This document shows, one piece after another, positions 45,769-57,608 of a stretch of 64,000 nucleotides of DNA. Made by a program: the position numbers and the translations under genes. The notes under the pieces were generated by a model, which did not search any database, was not told where the DNA came from, and saw only the letters and a program-made list of their open reading frames with translations. The stretch's first letter is position 1; the number at the start of each line of letters is the position of its first letter. The stretch is from Malus domestica (lineage: Eukaryota > Streptophyta > Magnoliopsida > Rosales > Rosaceae): NCBI RefSeq assembly GCF_042453785.1, contig NC_091663.1, positions 34,460,001 to 34,524,000 on the forward strand. Reading direction: 5' to 3'.

Positions 45769-46367
45769 CAAGGGTCTTGTTGATTTCTATATTAGTGCTT
45801 TGACGCACTTGGAATGAATCCAGTGTGATTGACACACAATTAAGTTTATATAAAGTAATCATAAAATTAACGTTAAACTGTATAATAATATAAAATTATA
45901 TTACTTTATACATAATATTTTATAATATTGGTTTAAAAATTAACGTTAAACTTGGCAGCATTTTTCTTGATAAAATAAGCGACGGTTAAGGCATTGCCAA
46001 AGTATATGCTGACCTAGATTTCTCCACATAGATTCTCCCATTAATCCCCAAAACGATGAAATTTCCCTCCGAAACCTCCACACTCCACAGCACCGTCACC
46101 ACTTACCGACATTCCTTTACCACAAAGGCCCACCCGGGCCACCCGAGACACATCCAGAACCTCCGGGGCACCACGTGTCAATCCCAAACGCAACCGCCAA
46201 TCCCACATACGTGTACACGCGACCAGTCGCGAAGTCTCTCAACTGCACGCGAAGGTGCGGTTCTGCTCTTCTATTTATTAAACCCCCACAACGCCCCTCA
46301 CTTTCCCGCAAAGAATCCCGGCAACCAAACACTCGATAACGATCTTAATCTGTGCAAACCGGAGAAG

Positions 46368-47981
46368 ATGAATATGATGTGGAATCAGGCGTATCGGAAG
46401 AGTGATCCGGAGGCCCAAGCAAGGCCGCTCTACCCTACGATGCTCGAGAGCCCCGAGCTCCGGTGGTCCTTCATCCGCAAAATCTACGCGATCGTTGCCA
46501 TGCAATTACTCGCCACCATCGCCATCGGCGCCGTCGTCGTTTCTGTCCAGCCGGTGGCTCACTTTTTTGTCAGCACCGGCGCCGGCCTTGCTCTCTACAT
46601 TGTTCTCATCATTACGCCTTTCATCGGTACGCTTTGAATTCCTTTGAAAATTTGATGGTTTTTGGGAGTTTGCTGTGAAATTTATGGTGTTGATTTGTTG
46701 TTGGTTGGTTGCAGTGCTGTGCCCGCTGTACTACTACCACCAGAAGCATCCGGTGAATTATCTTTTACTTGGAATTTTTACCTTCTCACTGGCTTGTGTG
46801 GTCGGTTTGACTTGTGCATTTACTAGTGGTAAGTGTTCATAATCTTTCCTCTATTTTTTCTTGGTAATTTGATTTAGGGGTTCTGTAGTTTGTGATGGAA
46901 TTTTAGTCAAATTAGTCCTGAGAATAGCATAATACCTTATTTTGATTTCCGAAATTTAAAATCGATTGAAGTTATTTTTGAGTTTGTTTATTATCAATTT
47001 TTTTAGAAAAACTAATGAAAATTGTTTGAAAATTTTGAGTTTTAATTAAAATGACAAAAATATGTTGTAAGTGAATAGTAACAGAGTGATTTTTTAGAGT
47101 AAAAATATCATTTTTGTTAAAAGTTACCTAGAGTGTTTCGTTAAATTTTTTTTTTTTTTTTTATCATTTCGTGAAAAACTTCTTAATTAAGGACCGAAAT
47201 GAAAAGAAAAAAAATACTCTTGATTTGATAAACAATGTGTTAAAATAATTTTATAAAAATTTGAGGGTATTTTTGGTTATTGCAGTCTTATTTAACGAAG
47301 ATTTTTTATGAAAATTATACAAGCACAATGATAGTATTAGTGCCTTAAATCCTTAAATTTTAAGGGGTGGGGATGAAATCCTATAATAGGATACATTTTT
47401 CCGGCATGCGATTTTAGGTGCGGAATTTGTTGAGTGGTCTCTAGCCCTCTACTTTGATGGCCAATTAGATAATATTGTGAAATTATGTGACTTGTTGAAT
47501 TTAAAACAGGGAAGGTGATTTTGGAGTCGGTTATTCTAACGGCAGTGGTCGTAATCGGTTTGACCTTGTACACATTCTGGGCTGCAAAGAGAGGCCATGA
47601 CTTCAACTTTCTTGGTCCCTTCTTGGCTGGAGCTATTTTGGTTCTCTTCGTATTTGCTCTGATTCAGGTATGTCTTGTGTTTACTCGATCCAATGGTGTC
47701 GTTACCTACTGTGAATTTGATGTCTTTTTTCGGGTTTTGAACTTTCGGGTTTGTTTGTTCATACTTGGTTGCAGATTTTGTTCCCGTTGGGTAGGATCTC
47801 CGTGATGATATACGGTTGCTTGGCGTCGCTCATATTTTGCGGGTACATTGTGTACGACACGGACAACTTGATCAAGCGATACTCTTACGACGAGTACATT
47901 TGGGCAGCAGTCGCTTTGTATTTGGATATCATCAACCTCTTCCTCGCGCTTCTCACCGTTTTCAGGGTTTCTGATAGATGA
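46368..47981 (+). CDS. LFG: LIFEGUARD / BI-1-family membrane protein
   Basis: Four exons: 46368-46626, 46715-46828, 47510-47667 and 47775-47981, all with GT-AG borders and joining phases, 245 residues. The start MNMMWNQAYRKSDPEAQ leads to RPLYPTMLESPELRWSFIRK, the conserved pre-membrane segment of plant LFG proteins. About seven hydrophobic helices follow (IYAIVAMQLLATIAIGAVVV; GLALYIVLIITPFIVL; YLLLGIFTFSLACVVGLTC; VILTAVVVIGLTLYTFWAAK; FLAGAILVLFVFALIQ; ISVMIYGCLASLIFCGYIVY; the last to VFRV), with YDTDNLIKRYSYDEYI between the last two. The family (TMBIM) sits in ER, Golgi or plasma membrane, affects calcium leak and tempers cell death and fungal responses. The frame stays open upstream to 46056, but that part is poorly LFG-like. 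A TATA-like TCTATTTATTAA lies about 100 bp before the ATG. Confidence 0.92.
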
Positions 47982-48178
47982 GAATAAGTTGTTGATTGCT
48001 TAGTCTCTTTTGTTGCCAAATACGATTACATATTGCTTAGGGTTACTTGTGAACGTCATAAACTACTAAACCCTCTCATTGTACAATGATAAATAGCTGA
48101 TTTTCATGGAAGATTCCGTGTGTTTTGCGTCTTTCCTTTGTTACTTATTTCATTACATTTCCGCCGATCAGATGGCCT

Positions 48179-48414
48179 TCAGATTCAATAATACAATTTT
48201 ATATGTTAGAAAACCTGACTCATTTTATTGTTTAGTTAGTGTGTTCAGATTTAATAATATAATCTTATGTGTTATAAAATCTTACTCATGTTATTGTTTT
48301 ATTGGTGTTCAGATTTAATAATACAATTTTACGTGTTAGAAAACTTGACTCGTGTTATTATTTTTTGGAACATCATGTGTTAAAAAATTTGACTCATGTT
48401 ATTGTTTCATTGGA
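48179..48414 (+). repeat. Tandem 65-bp repeat downstream of LFG
   Basis: Three and a half diverged units with TTCAGATTYAATAATA, GTTAGAAAAC and TTGACTCRTGTTATT, at 48179, 48243 and 48307 and partly 48372. Follows the gene's 3' UTR. Confidence 0.75.
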
Positions 48415-48504
48415 ACGGGGTACCATGACCGCGTTGACTCCATTTCCCACAACTCCATTTCCCACAAGTCATTCTCTTATTTAGGAGGATTCGGAAAGTC
48501 CTAC

Positions 48505-48700
48505 TGTACAACATAGGAGCAGTAGTTTGAGCGCCTAAACCGCAGTTCTTGGCCTCTGTTTTTTATGAGAAGAACTTGTGTTCTTGGCCTCCGTTTTTAT
48601 GAGAAAAACTTGTGTAGGCGCGTTCGACCTAGTTTGAGTGTGTGAATCGCAGTTCTTGACCTCTGTTGTATGAGAAAAACTTGTGTAGGGTAGTTGCACG
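48505..48700 (+). repeat. Short direct repeats (CAGTTCTTGGCCTCTGTT)
   Basis: The phrase TTCTTGGCCTCYGTTTTTAT plus GAGAAAAACTTGTGTAGG recurs three times with changes. No function seen. Confidence 0.6.
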
Positions 48701-49762
48701 CTTAATTTTTCTTAAGGAATTACCTTAAATGACATGGTTTACTGGATGAAATGTTTTTTAACAGCTGAGCTTAGAGTTGAGTACTCTTTGGCTGTTTTTC
48801 AGTGAATTACCTCAAGAGGGGGTGAGAGTTTTAATCATGAAACAGTTCGTTGAAGAGGAAGTTTTTGACCGCCGCAATCCATCACTTTGCTATTAGCCTG
48901 ATGCTAGACCATACGTTTGGTCATTCATGCGACCCTACTCAAATTGTTGGTCCATTATTCGACTCTACAAATCTGTGTACCACTATAAATATATTTGGCA
49001 CTTTACTGGAGGTACTTGAGGTATTTTTTATGCCGACAAACTAGGATCATAATATATTTGTACCACTTTTGTAACGGAGGTAGAGTCCACAACACATATA
49101 GGTCTTATCTCGATTAGAGAGGTAGTACACATGTGATATGAAAAATATGATAAGAGTAATTTTTTTGTTTTTTCTACGATAAACATGGTATCTCATATTC
49201 ATGGTAGGAAAGTCATATACTTGTTTTCTAGTGAGAGATCTTGTTTTACAGTGAGGACTTACACGTTTTTTCAAAAGTTTTACGAAACTTTATTTTCAAG
49301 CTCACTCACCCTTATCTTTTGCCCTTTGGATTTTAGTGCCAGATGTTTGGTGACGACAAGGATTGCTGGCAAAAGTTGACACGTAGGAGGATTCCTTTTT
49401 TCAGTATAAATGTTCTTAGTTTATCTTTTACTGCAATTTACTTATACTCTGACATCACTTGTGTCATAAAGGTTGAATTCTCTTCACATGCGCACTCTAG
49501 TATTAGTTATTTTTGGTTTAAATTAGTTCACACTTTCCACATCACCATCACTTTATGACATGCCACCTTCCAAGTGTCGGCCAGTGTACCTCGATTCGAT
49601 GTCCAAGCACAAATTTCAAATCGGTGTGTCAATTTGGTATCACACAATATAGGGTCTAGGGGAACGGGACTGTATTGTGACTAAGTATACATTTTTCATA
49701 AGGCAGGCCATGTCCTCTGAAATTATGAATTCGAAAGTTAAGTGTTTTTGCTCAGGAGAGAT
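48701..49762. other. Intergenic DNA, nothing recognised
   Basis: Short scattered open frames only; no domain, RNA gene or complete mobile element seen. Confidence 0.4.
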
Positions 49763-49925
49763 TTTTCAATGTGATCGGTATACGGGGTGGTACCTCACAT
49801 GTCATTATACAAATGATGGATCTATGTGTGCTAAAAAGTTAATAACTTAAAAAATAAAATTTTCCATCACTCTTATTAAAACACGTGGTGTACTATTTGT
49901 GTTTCCGTTTCAACTAAAAATTTAT
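49763..49925. repeat. Dispersed 165-bp MITE-like repeat, copy 3
   Basis: Same family as 35826-35995 but outside the tandem duplication, so a separate insertion. Starts GAGATTTTTCAATGTGATCG. Confidence 0.55.
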
Positions 49926-50099
49926 GTTTGCTCATGACCTCTTCCTCTTACTCCCCCTACACTACAGTACACTACATGTGCCTAACACCTCCCTATTTAT
50001 CCGAATGCAACAGAAATCACAGTCCTGCCAGATTTTTCAACATCCAAAAATAACAGCATCCTATGTCAACCGATTTGTTAACATAATGCATAGACCTAA

Positions 50100-53000
50100 T
50101 CAATGCCAGTTCTTTCCCTCGGCGACAATAGACAGCAGCCTCGAAACGCCGCGAGTCCAGACGTCGTATTCTCTCTGGTTCTTGCACTCGAACTCAACAA
50201 TGCCTCTCGCTTCTGTCTTCAGCCCAAAGTAACGACGCTGGTCTCCGTCGTCGAACAAATGTCTCCCGGGCCATGCCGGCATGCTCTTGCACACCTCCAA
50301 CACAACATCTGCGCACCCGAAATCAACGTTTACGTTAAAATTATTTCACATTAAATTTCAAAGTGCAGGAGAGAAGTAGGCTTACTCTTCTTCTTCTTGG
50401 TGAAAGTTCCTGCAACGTGTTTGCTCTTCATTGTCAGCATCACCTATAAAAATTCACCGTAGGATTAATGAAAAGTGACGACTATAGTACGAAGATTTTG
50501 GTTACATTAGGTGCTGTCAAGTTTATCGACAACATATCAACAATCATATTTCTTCTTGCGTTCTCAACCGCGTATTTACATTATGTTTCACTTTAGTCTC
50601 ATTCGTCAAGTAAGTTGATTCTCCATCCATTTACGTGCACAGTTTATCATTGAAAACCTGAACTGGGAAGGAATTTTGCCTCATTTGACGGGGTTGGAGT
50701 GACGGTGCTGACAACATAACATATAAGAGAGAAAAAAGTGCAGTTAACCGCGAAGTCTCACCTGTCCAGTTCGGTGAATGTAAACAGACACTAGTTTCCA
50801 GTGGAGGTCACCTGCAAAATGCAAACCATAAAGTTCAACTTAGATCAAATTTAAGTACTCTACTCTTTTTTTTTCTTTTTTTTTTTTAAATTTAATTTTC
50901 ATTGAAATACCTTTTCGTGTGCGTTTGAGGAGTTCAGTGCCCCTAGCAAGGAGGTCTTGGTTAGAGACCCCAAGAAACGTGGGGTCAACAGTGACAAGAT
51001 CGTCACTAAAGCTGCTGCCGCTGCTGCGATCATCACCGTTGTTGTTGTTAGCTTTACCAGAGCAGACTCCGATTCCCATTCCCTTTTCCACTGGAATCAC
51101 TGCTGACACGTTCCACGCCTCCTTCATTGCCCTTGCATTTAGGGTCGCTGCCCCTCGTAAAGCTGCCATATTAGGCAGATTTTTTAAAAGTTGAACATTA
51201 TTGAACTTTAATTTGTTTTAAAATTTATTAAACTTTAATTTTTTATTTAGAGAATGTTTTAAAACTACATTTCCCGATTAGCAAGGTGAGCAACCCAAAC
51301 AGAGATGTACTACTCAGATACACAAAATCGATCACATTATTTTATTAAAAAATGCATCAATAATGTGATCAAATTAATATGTCCAAATAGCATTATTGTG
51401 AGAGGTTATCAATGGGAAAAAATACGTTATATAAGTCACGGTGATATAGTATTTACATAAAAAAAAACGTGACCAGGTCACATAATTAGTCATGTAAACT
51501 CTAGAGAATTTATTTCTTATCATAAGACAGATTCTATCCAACAATATAATTAGTAAATATGAAATAAACGACAACACTATAGAAAGCACAATATTTTTAA
51601 GACCACCCACATTAGCGTGTGAACGTTATGCGACCACTTACTAATTAACACAACAATTGGTTGGCCAATGTGATAAAATAAAAATGTAACATCTTTAGCA
51701 AATTTGGCAAGATAATTTTGTGTAGTAATTTATGAGCTAGGAATCAATGGTACCTGTGGCAGCAGCTGCAGTGAGAGTGGTAATATCATCATGAGAGCGA
51801 ACATTAACAGCGGACCTGACGACAGAAGTAAGATGGTCATGGTCAGCTCCCATAGCCTCCGCAGCCTCAGCACATTGAGCAGCTACCAACGTGGCGGCAC
51901 AAGCCACCGCCATTTCTGTCTTCCCTGCTTGATCGTTCTTTCTTGACCCTGAAGAAGCCGCCGTGCCTGCAGCAATGGCGGCCACAGCGGCAGCCACCGC
52001 CGCAACTGAAACCGCAGCATGGACCTGCGCATTATGCACTCTTGTCTCCTCCTTTTTCTTCTCTTTTCTCTCCTTAAGCCATCTCCCCACCGTCTTGGCT
52101 CCGCCGCTAGGGGCATTGTTTCCATTTCCAGCGCTGCTACGGCTGCCGTTGAATAGGTTTTGTCTGCTGTTGTGGGTTCGAAAATACTGCGTGCCACAAT
52201 ACAAGTCCATCAAATGAAAGAACCATGAACCAAAAAAAACCAAAGGTTTAATTTCTACGCTAGAACAAGGGTTTTATTCCCGCTTTTTGTATTTTCAATC
52301 ATCGAATTTAGTAAAGTAGAGTTGTGAATTATTCCAATTCAAGGACATAAGTCGTAAATAGCACTTTGACGGATGTCCTCGAATTGGAACAAGTTCGCAA
52401 TCTACGTGTACCAATTCGATGTGTCGAAAATACAGGCACGAAGGTGAAATTTCATGAAAACTACAAGGACTGAACGATTTTTTAGAACAATATTTTGGTG
52501 AAGGGTGACGTGAAATCTGCAAGATTAGAATCAGTGCCAGGTTTGCTTACAAGGAGGGAAGAAACCAAAATAAGCAAAGTTGCAGAGATGCATGACAAGG
52601 CAAGGGACTCTAGCTACCGTTTTAGCACCTGACTTGCTCAATTTTACACTCCATCCATCTAATCTCTCTAGCCTTGAGCTCAAAGCCTGGCCTGGTGCCT
52701 ATTTTTGTCTATTCACTTTTTTTTTTTATATTATTTATACTGGTGATATTTACACATCATTTTTTACTTCTACACACGCCTCTTAATTTTCACCCATCTA
52801 ATCAAATGAATTGAAAAAAATTAAAAAAATTAACAAGGAATAGGTGAGAGATAAAAATGGTTATGTGGATAGCACACCCATTTTTTATAAGGTGTTGTTG
52901 AGGTACCCACACATTCGTTTCTACCTTTTACACATTCCTCTCAATTCCAACTGTTGGACCGAATAAATTGAAAATGATCAAATAATAGAAACTAAAATAA

Positions 53001-54511
53001 ATGTGTAAAAGGTAAAAAGAGTGTGAATAGCACCACCCTATTTATATTGTTTTTGTGCTTATATACTACATATACAATCATATTAGAACAATAAATTTAG
53101 GGTAACTCACACAACAATTCAGTTATATAGCTATAGATCTTGTTAACTTGAGTCGTATTTAAAACCTTACACTTACAAATCATAATTATTTTTCGAACTC
53201 ATCAAGTTAAGTCAAATTTAAACAGGAAAGGATACTAATGAACCCTAATGCTATTATTCGATATATATATATATATATATTTTTTATTTTATTTTATTTT
53301 TTTCTTGTTTTGACTTGAACAAAATAAGGCCTGGTTGATAAGACTCCATGGCCTGAAATTTAAGGAAATAAAAAAAGTTTCTTGTCTTGAAAGGGGAGAA
53401 AAGAGAAAAAGAGAAAAGCATCTCCTGTATTTTTCTGTAGTAATCAAAATATTTTTAATAAAGAATAAAATAAAACTAAAATAACAACAAAAGATTAATT
53501 AATTACTGAGTAGAAAGGACAGAGATATCATGAGATGGTGTGTGTATGACAGGAAAACAGAGAAAGCTGAGGGACATCGACACATTTGGTCTCCTGGTTT
53601 GCCTTCTTGGACAAGAATTCTGGAATTCTGTTTTAACATCTATTTTATAAAATAATAATCTAAATAAATAAAATCAAGAAGAAGTAGAAGAAGACCTTAA
53701 CGACGTCGTCGAACTCATCGGAGGGAGAGACTGGAAGGCTATCTGTCTCTGCTAAAGAACCACCATTGTTCAGAGGTTCACTGCTGTGTGATAGCCTTCC
53801 CGAAGTCAATGGAGACAATTCCTGCAAAACCGCAAGAGAAATTAAGACCAAAAATGTAAATTGAAAACAAGAAAACTTTGAAAGTGGAAAGAACTTATTG
53901 GGATACTATTGTGGTGGTATTCCTCATCAATAACGCAATATCATGTGTCTGGTTTAAAATACCGTCACAATTACATTACGTTGTAGTTGAAGTTTTCTCG
54001 ACTGATGGAACAACTTCCCGGAATGTTACTGTGACATTATTTCAAGCAAATGTTATGTTTCTGGCTTGGAATACTGCCACAATTTCATCCCCACGGTAGG
54101 TAAGTTTCCTTTGAGTGAAGTATGCACCTCTCTCATGGACTGTGACATAATGCGGTCAAGGACGAGCTGGGAAGTGACAGAGGAAGCAAAGTAAAATTGG
54201 TTTCCGGGAAGCGCCGGCAGCTTCTCTGCTTTTTCGGCAATGTCTTCAGGAATGGAAGGAGTAGTGGTGGTTGCGGTGGTGGTGCAAGAGGAAGAGCTAT
54301 TTGAGGACTCGGAATTAGCCATGCATGAAGGAGCCAGAGGAAGAGGAGGGTGAGACTGAGACTGAGCTTTGGAGACTTCAAGAGCAGAGGCACTCCATGA
54401 CCTTGAGAGAAACTCCATTGGAACTCTTGGGCTTTTGGGGAGGTGGTCACAGTGGTTGACCGGACTCTGGTCAGTCCGGCGAGTGGTTAACATTGGTAGT
54501 GATTCTTCCAT
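50100..54511 (-). CDS. FORKED-like / VAN3-binding protein (DUF828 + PH)
   Basis: Seven exons on the minus strand: 54511-54128, 53821-53696, 52186-51754, 51162-50911, 50811-50762, 50443-50386, 50308-50100. Phases join throughout to 503 residues. The N-terminus has [19 protein letters not shown] and a Ser/Thr-rich stretch. The DUF828 core has [20 protein letters not shown], then an alanine-rich helical part ([40 protein letters not shown]) and [22 protein letters not shown]-terminal PH-type domain begins about residue 398 ([60 protein letters not shown]). Family members bind the ARF-GAP VAN3/SFC and phosphoinositides at the trans-Golgi and act in auxin transport and leaf vein continuity. Exon 1 donor (GAG|GTGCAT) is weak but the phase fits. 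Intact. Confidence 0.93.
52790..53695. other. Large part of the FORKED-like gene's second intron
   Basis: The intron (52187-53695) is AT-rich. It has a TA microsatellite (about 53262-53281) and a short inverted repeat of TGTGTAAAAGGTA-type words (52915-53025). No nested gene. Confidence 0.55.
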
Positions 54512-54529
54512 GGAAGTGGAAATGTTGTA

Positions 54530-54552
54530 GAGAGAGAGAGAGAGAGAGAGAG
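54530..54552. repeat. AG microsatellite in the 5' UTR of the FORKED-like gene
   Basis: Eleven AG units; CT on the gene's sense strand, about 20 bp upstream of the ATG. CT-rich leaders are common in plants. Confidence 0.8.
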
Positions 54553-54682
54553 GTGGGTTTAAATTTGGTAAAGGGATTTTGGGATCAGGATATTAGACAA
54601 TACATATATACACATTTATAGGGTTGTTATGTTTTCATCTATCTAAGATTTTCGACACATTTTATAACAAAAGTATAGAAGA

Positions 54683-55190
54683 AAAGGCTAAACTGTGAAT
54701 TTGTCTTCAGAACTATTACTTAACTTTTGATTTTCTTCTTGAAAAATTAAGGACTTAAACTAATTTTTTTGCCAATTTTCCCCCCTATCGTTAGTTTTTC
54801 ATAGATTTCATCCAAATTAACGTTAACTCTTATCACATGCACACTACATTACTCTTCTTTGTGGACAAAATTGTTACTTGTTAGACTTGCAGATACAAAA
54901 GCTATAGAATCACACCTATTTGCATAGGTTTATATTTTAGAAATTTATGGTTTTCAATTATTTTAAAGAATGAAGCGACCAAACTACCATCACATGTTGT
55001 GCACATGCTTCCATTTAACAGAAATTTAGATGGAATGAATGAAAAATTAACAGGGGCAAATCGGCAAAAAAAAAATTAGTTTAAGTCGTTCATTTTTCAA
55101 TTAAAAAGTTCGGGCGGGGCGGGGGGAGGCGAAGGGGAATCGAAAGTTAAGTGATAGTTCAGGGGACAAATCGGCACTTTTCTCTAGAAT
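54683..55190. mobile_element. Foldback MITE (Mutator-like type) with diverged arms
   Basis: Left arm (54683-54840) and right arm (55020-55190) are inverted copies sharing AACTATYACTTAACTTT, GGACTTAAACTAATTTTTT and the complement of GGGGCAAATCGGC. The right arm has a G-rich insert (about 55110-55130). No coding capacity. Confidence 0.6.
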
Positions 55191-55627
55191 AAAATTCATA
55201 CAAAGTAGGTGGGAAATTTTGACAAATGAGCGAACATGGTAACTCTCGTTATAATATGAATACACAACACATATATGTTATAAAATATAATGAGGCAAAT
55301 CCGTGACACTATTTTTATTACGTAATCTTTTGTGAGTTTACTTTGTAATGTATTTCAACTATTCAAACCGTCTTTCTTTTAAGTATTCCATAAAAAATCA
55401 TGTATACCAAAAATCACCCAAATATGAAACCATATAAATATTGGACTAAGGTTTTAAGAATTTTTTTGTAGAACTGAATTTGTCAATTTTCTTCACTATA
55501 AATAAATGTGGTCTTTGGTCAAATTAGATGCGGCTAAAGTACTTTTGTGGTGCCACATGGAAAGATGAATATTTTAGTGTAACTTTTTTTGTAGCTTATG
55601 ATGGTGTGAAAGATTAGTGGAATAAAT
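55191..55627. other. AT-rich spacer
   Basis: Between two transposons upstream of the FORKED-like gene. Nothing recognised. Confidence 0.4.
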
Positions 55628-56602
55628 TAGGGGTAGGCACGGGTCAGGCCAGGCCCAAATTTAGAGAGACCGGATTGGACCGGCTAAAAAAGGCAACGGG
55701 ACAGGCCGAGCGGGGTATTGCAAATCTGATCATTGGAACCGCACCTAACCCGACCCGTTTCAAACGGGCTGGTTTGGGACTAGTCTATGGGTCCTCTTAC
55801 CTTTTTATTTTCTTCCTAGTTTTGATCGCCTTGCGATCTTCAACTCGGTCTCTGACATCAAGATCCTCATCCGCTGTAGCGCCGTTTCTAAGCTATTCAA
55901 CTCGCTCATCCCCCACACAGACTTAAATTGCTCTAGGACATCGTCTCGGCCAAGCCCGACCTGACCCAAACCCATACCCGTTCCACCATCGCCGTCGGAT
56001 TCGCCGTCACCACAACCTTCCTCTTGCACTTGTCGAACACCTCGAAGCTCTCTACCCTCACATCCACCGCATAATACCTAACACGCATTTATGTGGGAGG
56101 CGGAGCTCGATGTCGCTAATTTTGAACCGATTCCTGGGTATATGCCTGGTTATGCTTCGTGAAGGTTGGAGAAGACGAAAGGAAGAAAGGGGTTAAGCTG
56201 GGTTTAGGGTGGGTGAGATGGGAGAGAGAGATCGAGAGGGAGTAAATTGAGAGGGAGGAGATCGAGAGGGAAGAGATCGGGAAGAGATCGAGAGAGATCG
56301 AGAGAGATCGAGAGAGATAAGAGATGAAGGAGAAGACTCGGAATGGAGTCAGGATAGAGAGAGAGAGAAAGGGTGAAGGTAAGGCTTGAGTGAATTAGGT
56401 CTAAGAAAGAGGTTAACAAACAATATAGGGTAGAGAATCATTTAATCAAGTGGGAATGAACGGTTCGGGCTGGGGGCCCATTTTCTCTCATTTTTAGAAC
56501 CAGCCCGCCCCGCCCCGTTTTGTGTTTATAATTTTTTGACCCTTCCCGAACCGCAAGGACCAGCCCCGACCCACGGGTCCAGGACCCGTTTGCCCACCCC
56601 TA
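55628..56602. mobile_element. hAT-type non-autonomous transposon carrying host DNA
   Basis: Flanked by an 8-bp direct repeat GAATAAAT (55620-55627 and 56603-56610). Ends TAGGGGTAGGCACGGGTC and complement of GGACCCGTTTGCCCACCCCTA are inverted. Inside are a GGCC/CCGG-rich subterminal zone, an F-box-like coding fragment (55821-55950) and an AG-rich stretch (56215-56380) that looks like a gene leader. No transposase. Confidence 0.85.
55821..55950 (+). pseudogene. F-box gene fragment captured in the hAT element
   Basis: Translates FDRLAIFNSVSDIKILIRCS then AVSKLFNSLIPHTD, which resembles the F-box of plant proteins of the type FDRLP...IFNKVSDIKTLIRCSAVSKRFNSL. The usual PDxVVL segment after FDRL is missing. 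The frame is lost soon after. Host-gene capture by the transposon is inferred. Confidence 0.6.
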
Positions 56603-56610
56603 GAATAAAT

Positions 56611-57362
56611 AGCAATTTTGTAAGCATTATGTGTACACAAAGAGGTTTTAGGGATGCTTTTAGCCCCCTTCTAGTGTGGTCCTCCCTTGATCATGTGACT
56701 AATCATCTTTCTTCAAAGGAGCTTTTGATAAAGGACAAAAATGAGTAACACCATTTTTCATACTGACCCTCCCAAGCTAAATTCTCTATGAAAGAGCTAT
56801 GAATTGCCTTTTAAAAATTTGATATGCCTTTGAAAGTTGCATTTTAATTGCTTGAAGAATTGCCTCTATGTACAATGAGTAGGTAATTGCTAGCCTCATG
56901 CTTTTATATGCATTAGTACGAGGATTTGTCAATGGGCACTCATCCACATGTTAGCATCTGTTGGCATACTTGCTCCAAAGCTATTAACAGCAGTTGTCAT
57001 GCTCACTTAAAAGTTATTAACACCAGTCGACATGCTCGCTCGAAAACTGTGGCAATGGCTTATGTCGACAGGCATGCACTATGACTTAGCAAATGAACTC
57101 AGGCCTACCAAAGCTCAATAAAATGTTAATTTGCATGTTATTCCATCTAAAAAATTTCTTATTGACCCCCCCCCAAATATATTTTATGGATTCGTCACTG
57201 CCCGCATGCAAACTAACCCTACCAATCATATAACAATACTTAAAAATGTGCGTGGAAGCGATCTTGATCATTTATGCTTATATCACACATAAAAAATAAA
57301 CGACCATATCACCTTACGCGCATCGGGACTAATCATATCACTTCACTCAATTAACAATGTTT
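56611..57362. other. Intergenic DNA, nothing recognised
   Basis: Contains a twice-repeated phrase around GTCATGCTCACTTAAAAG / GACATGCTCGCTCGAAAA (56990-57040). No gene seen. Confidence 0.4.
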
Positions 57363-57608
57363 AGGAGGGATTTGCGGACGAACAAGGATTGTCTGCCCTC
57401 TTTGTTCCCGTGCCCTTTCATGTCCTCCTGTTTTGTGTGGTCACGGTTAAGCCACGTCAACATTTTATATTGTTTTTTTTATAGAGATAATAAGACAAGA
57501 ATGAATAGTAATATAAAATGTTGATGTGGCTTAACTGTGACCACACAAACAGAAGAGCATGAGAGGGCACATGAACAAGGAGAGCAGACAATCCTTGTCC
57601 TTTGCAGA
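57363..57608. mobile_element. Small foldback MITE
   Basis: Two arms of about 110 bp are near-perfect inverted copies (GGACGAACAAGGATTGTCTG ... and its complement near 57600), with a centre of about 40 bp. They share GTGTGGTCACGGTTAAGCCA-type sequence. No coding capacity. Confidence 0.85.

Larger units (their letters stand above)
36289..46059. repeat. Tandem duplication, unit 2
   Basis: Second unit of the duplication described at 30915-36288. Longer because of the copia element (39947-45223), a hAT-type MITE (37208-37739) and a small LINE (39022-39146), while its SUVH relic is shortened. After 46060 the sequence is unique and leads into the LIFEGUARD gene. Confidence 0.85.

Noticed and set aside
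46056-46367. In-frame N-terminal extension of LFG
   Set aside because: No stop, but the extension is not LFG-like; the Met at 46368 matches the family start.
46117-46505. Minus-strand frames over LFG exon 1 and upstream
   Set aside because: GC-rich shadow frames; the plus strand has the conserved, correctly spliced gene.
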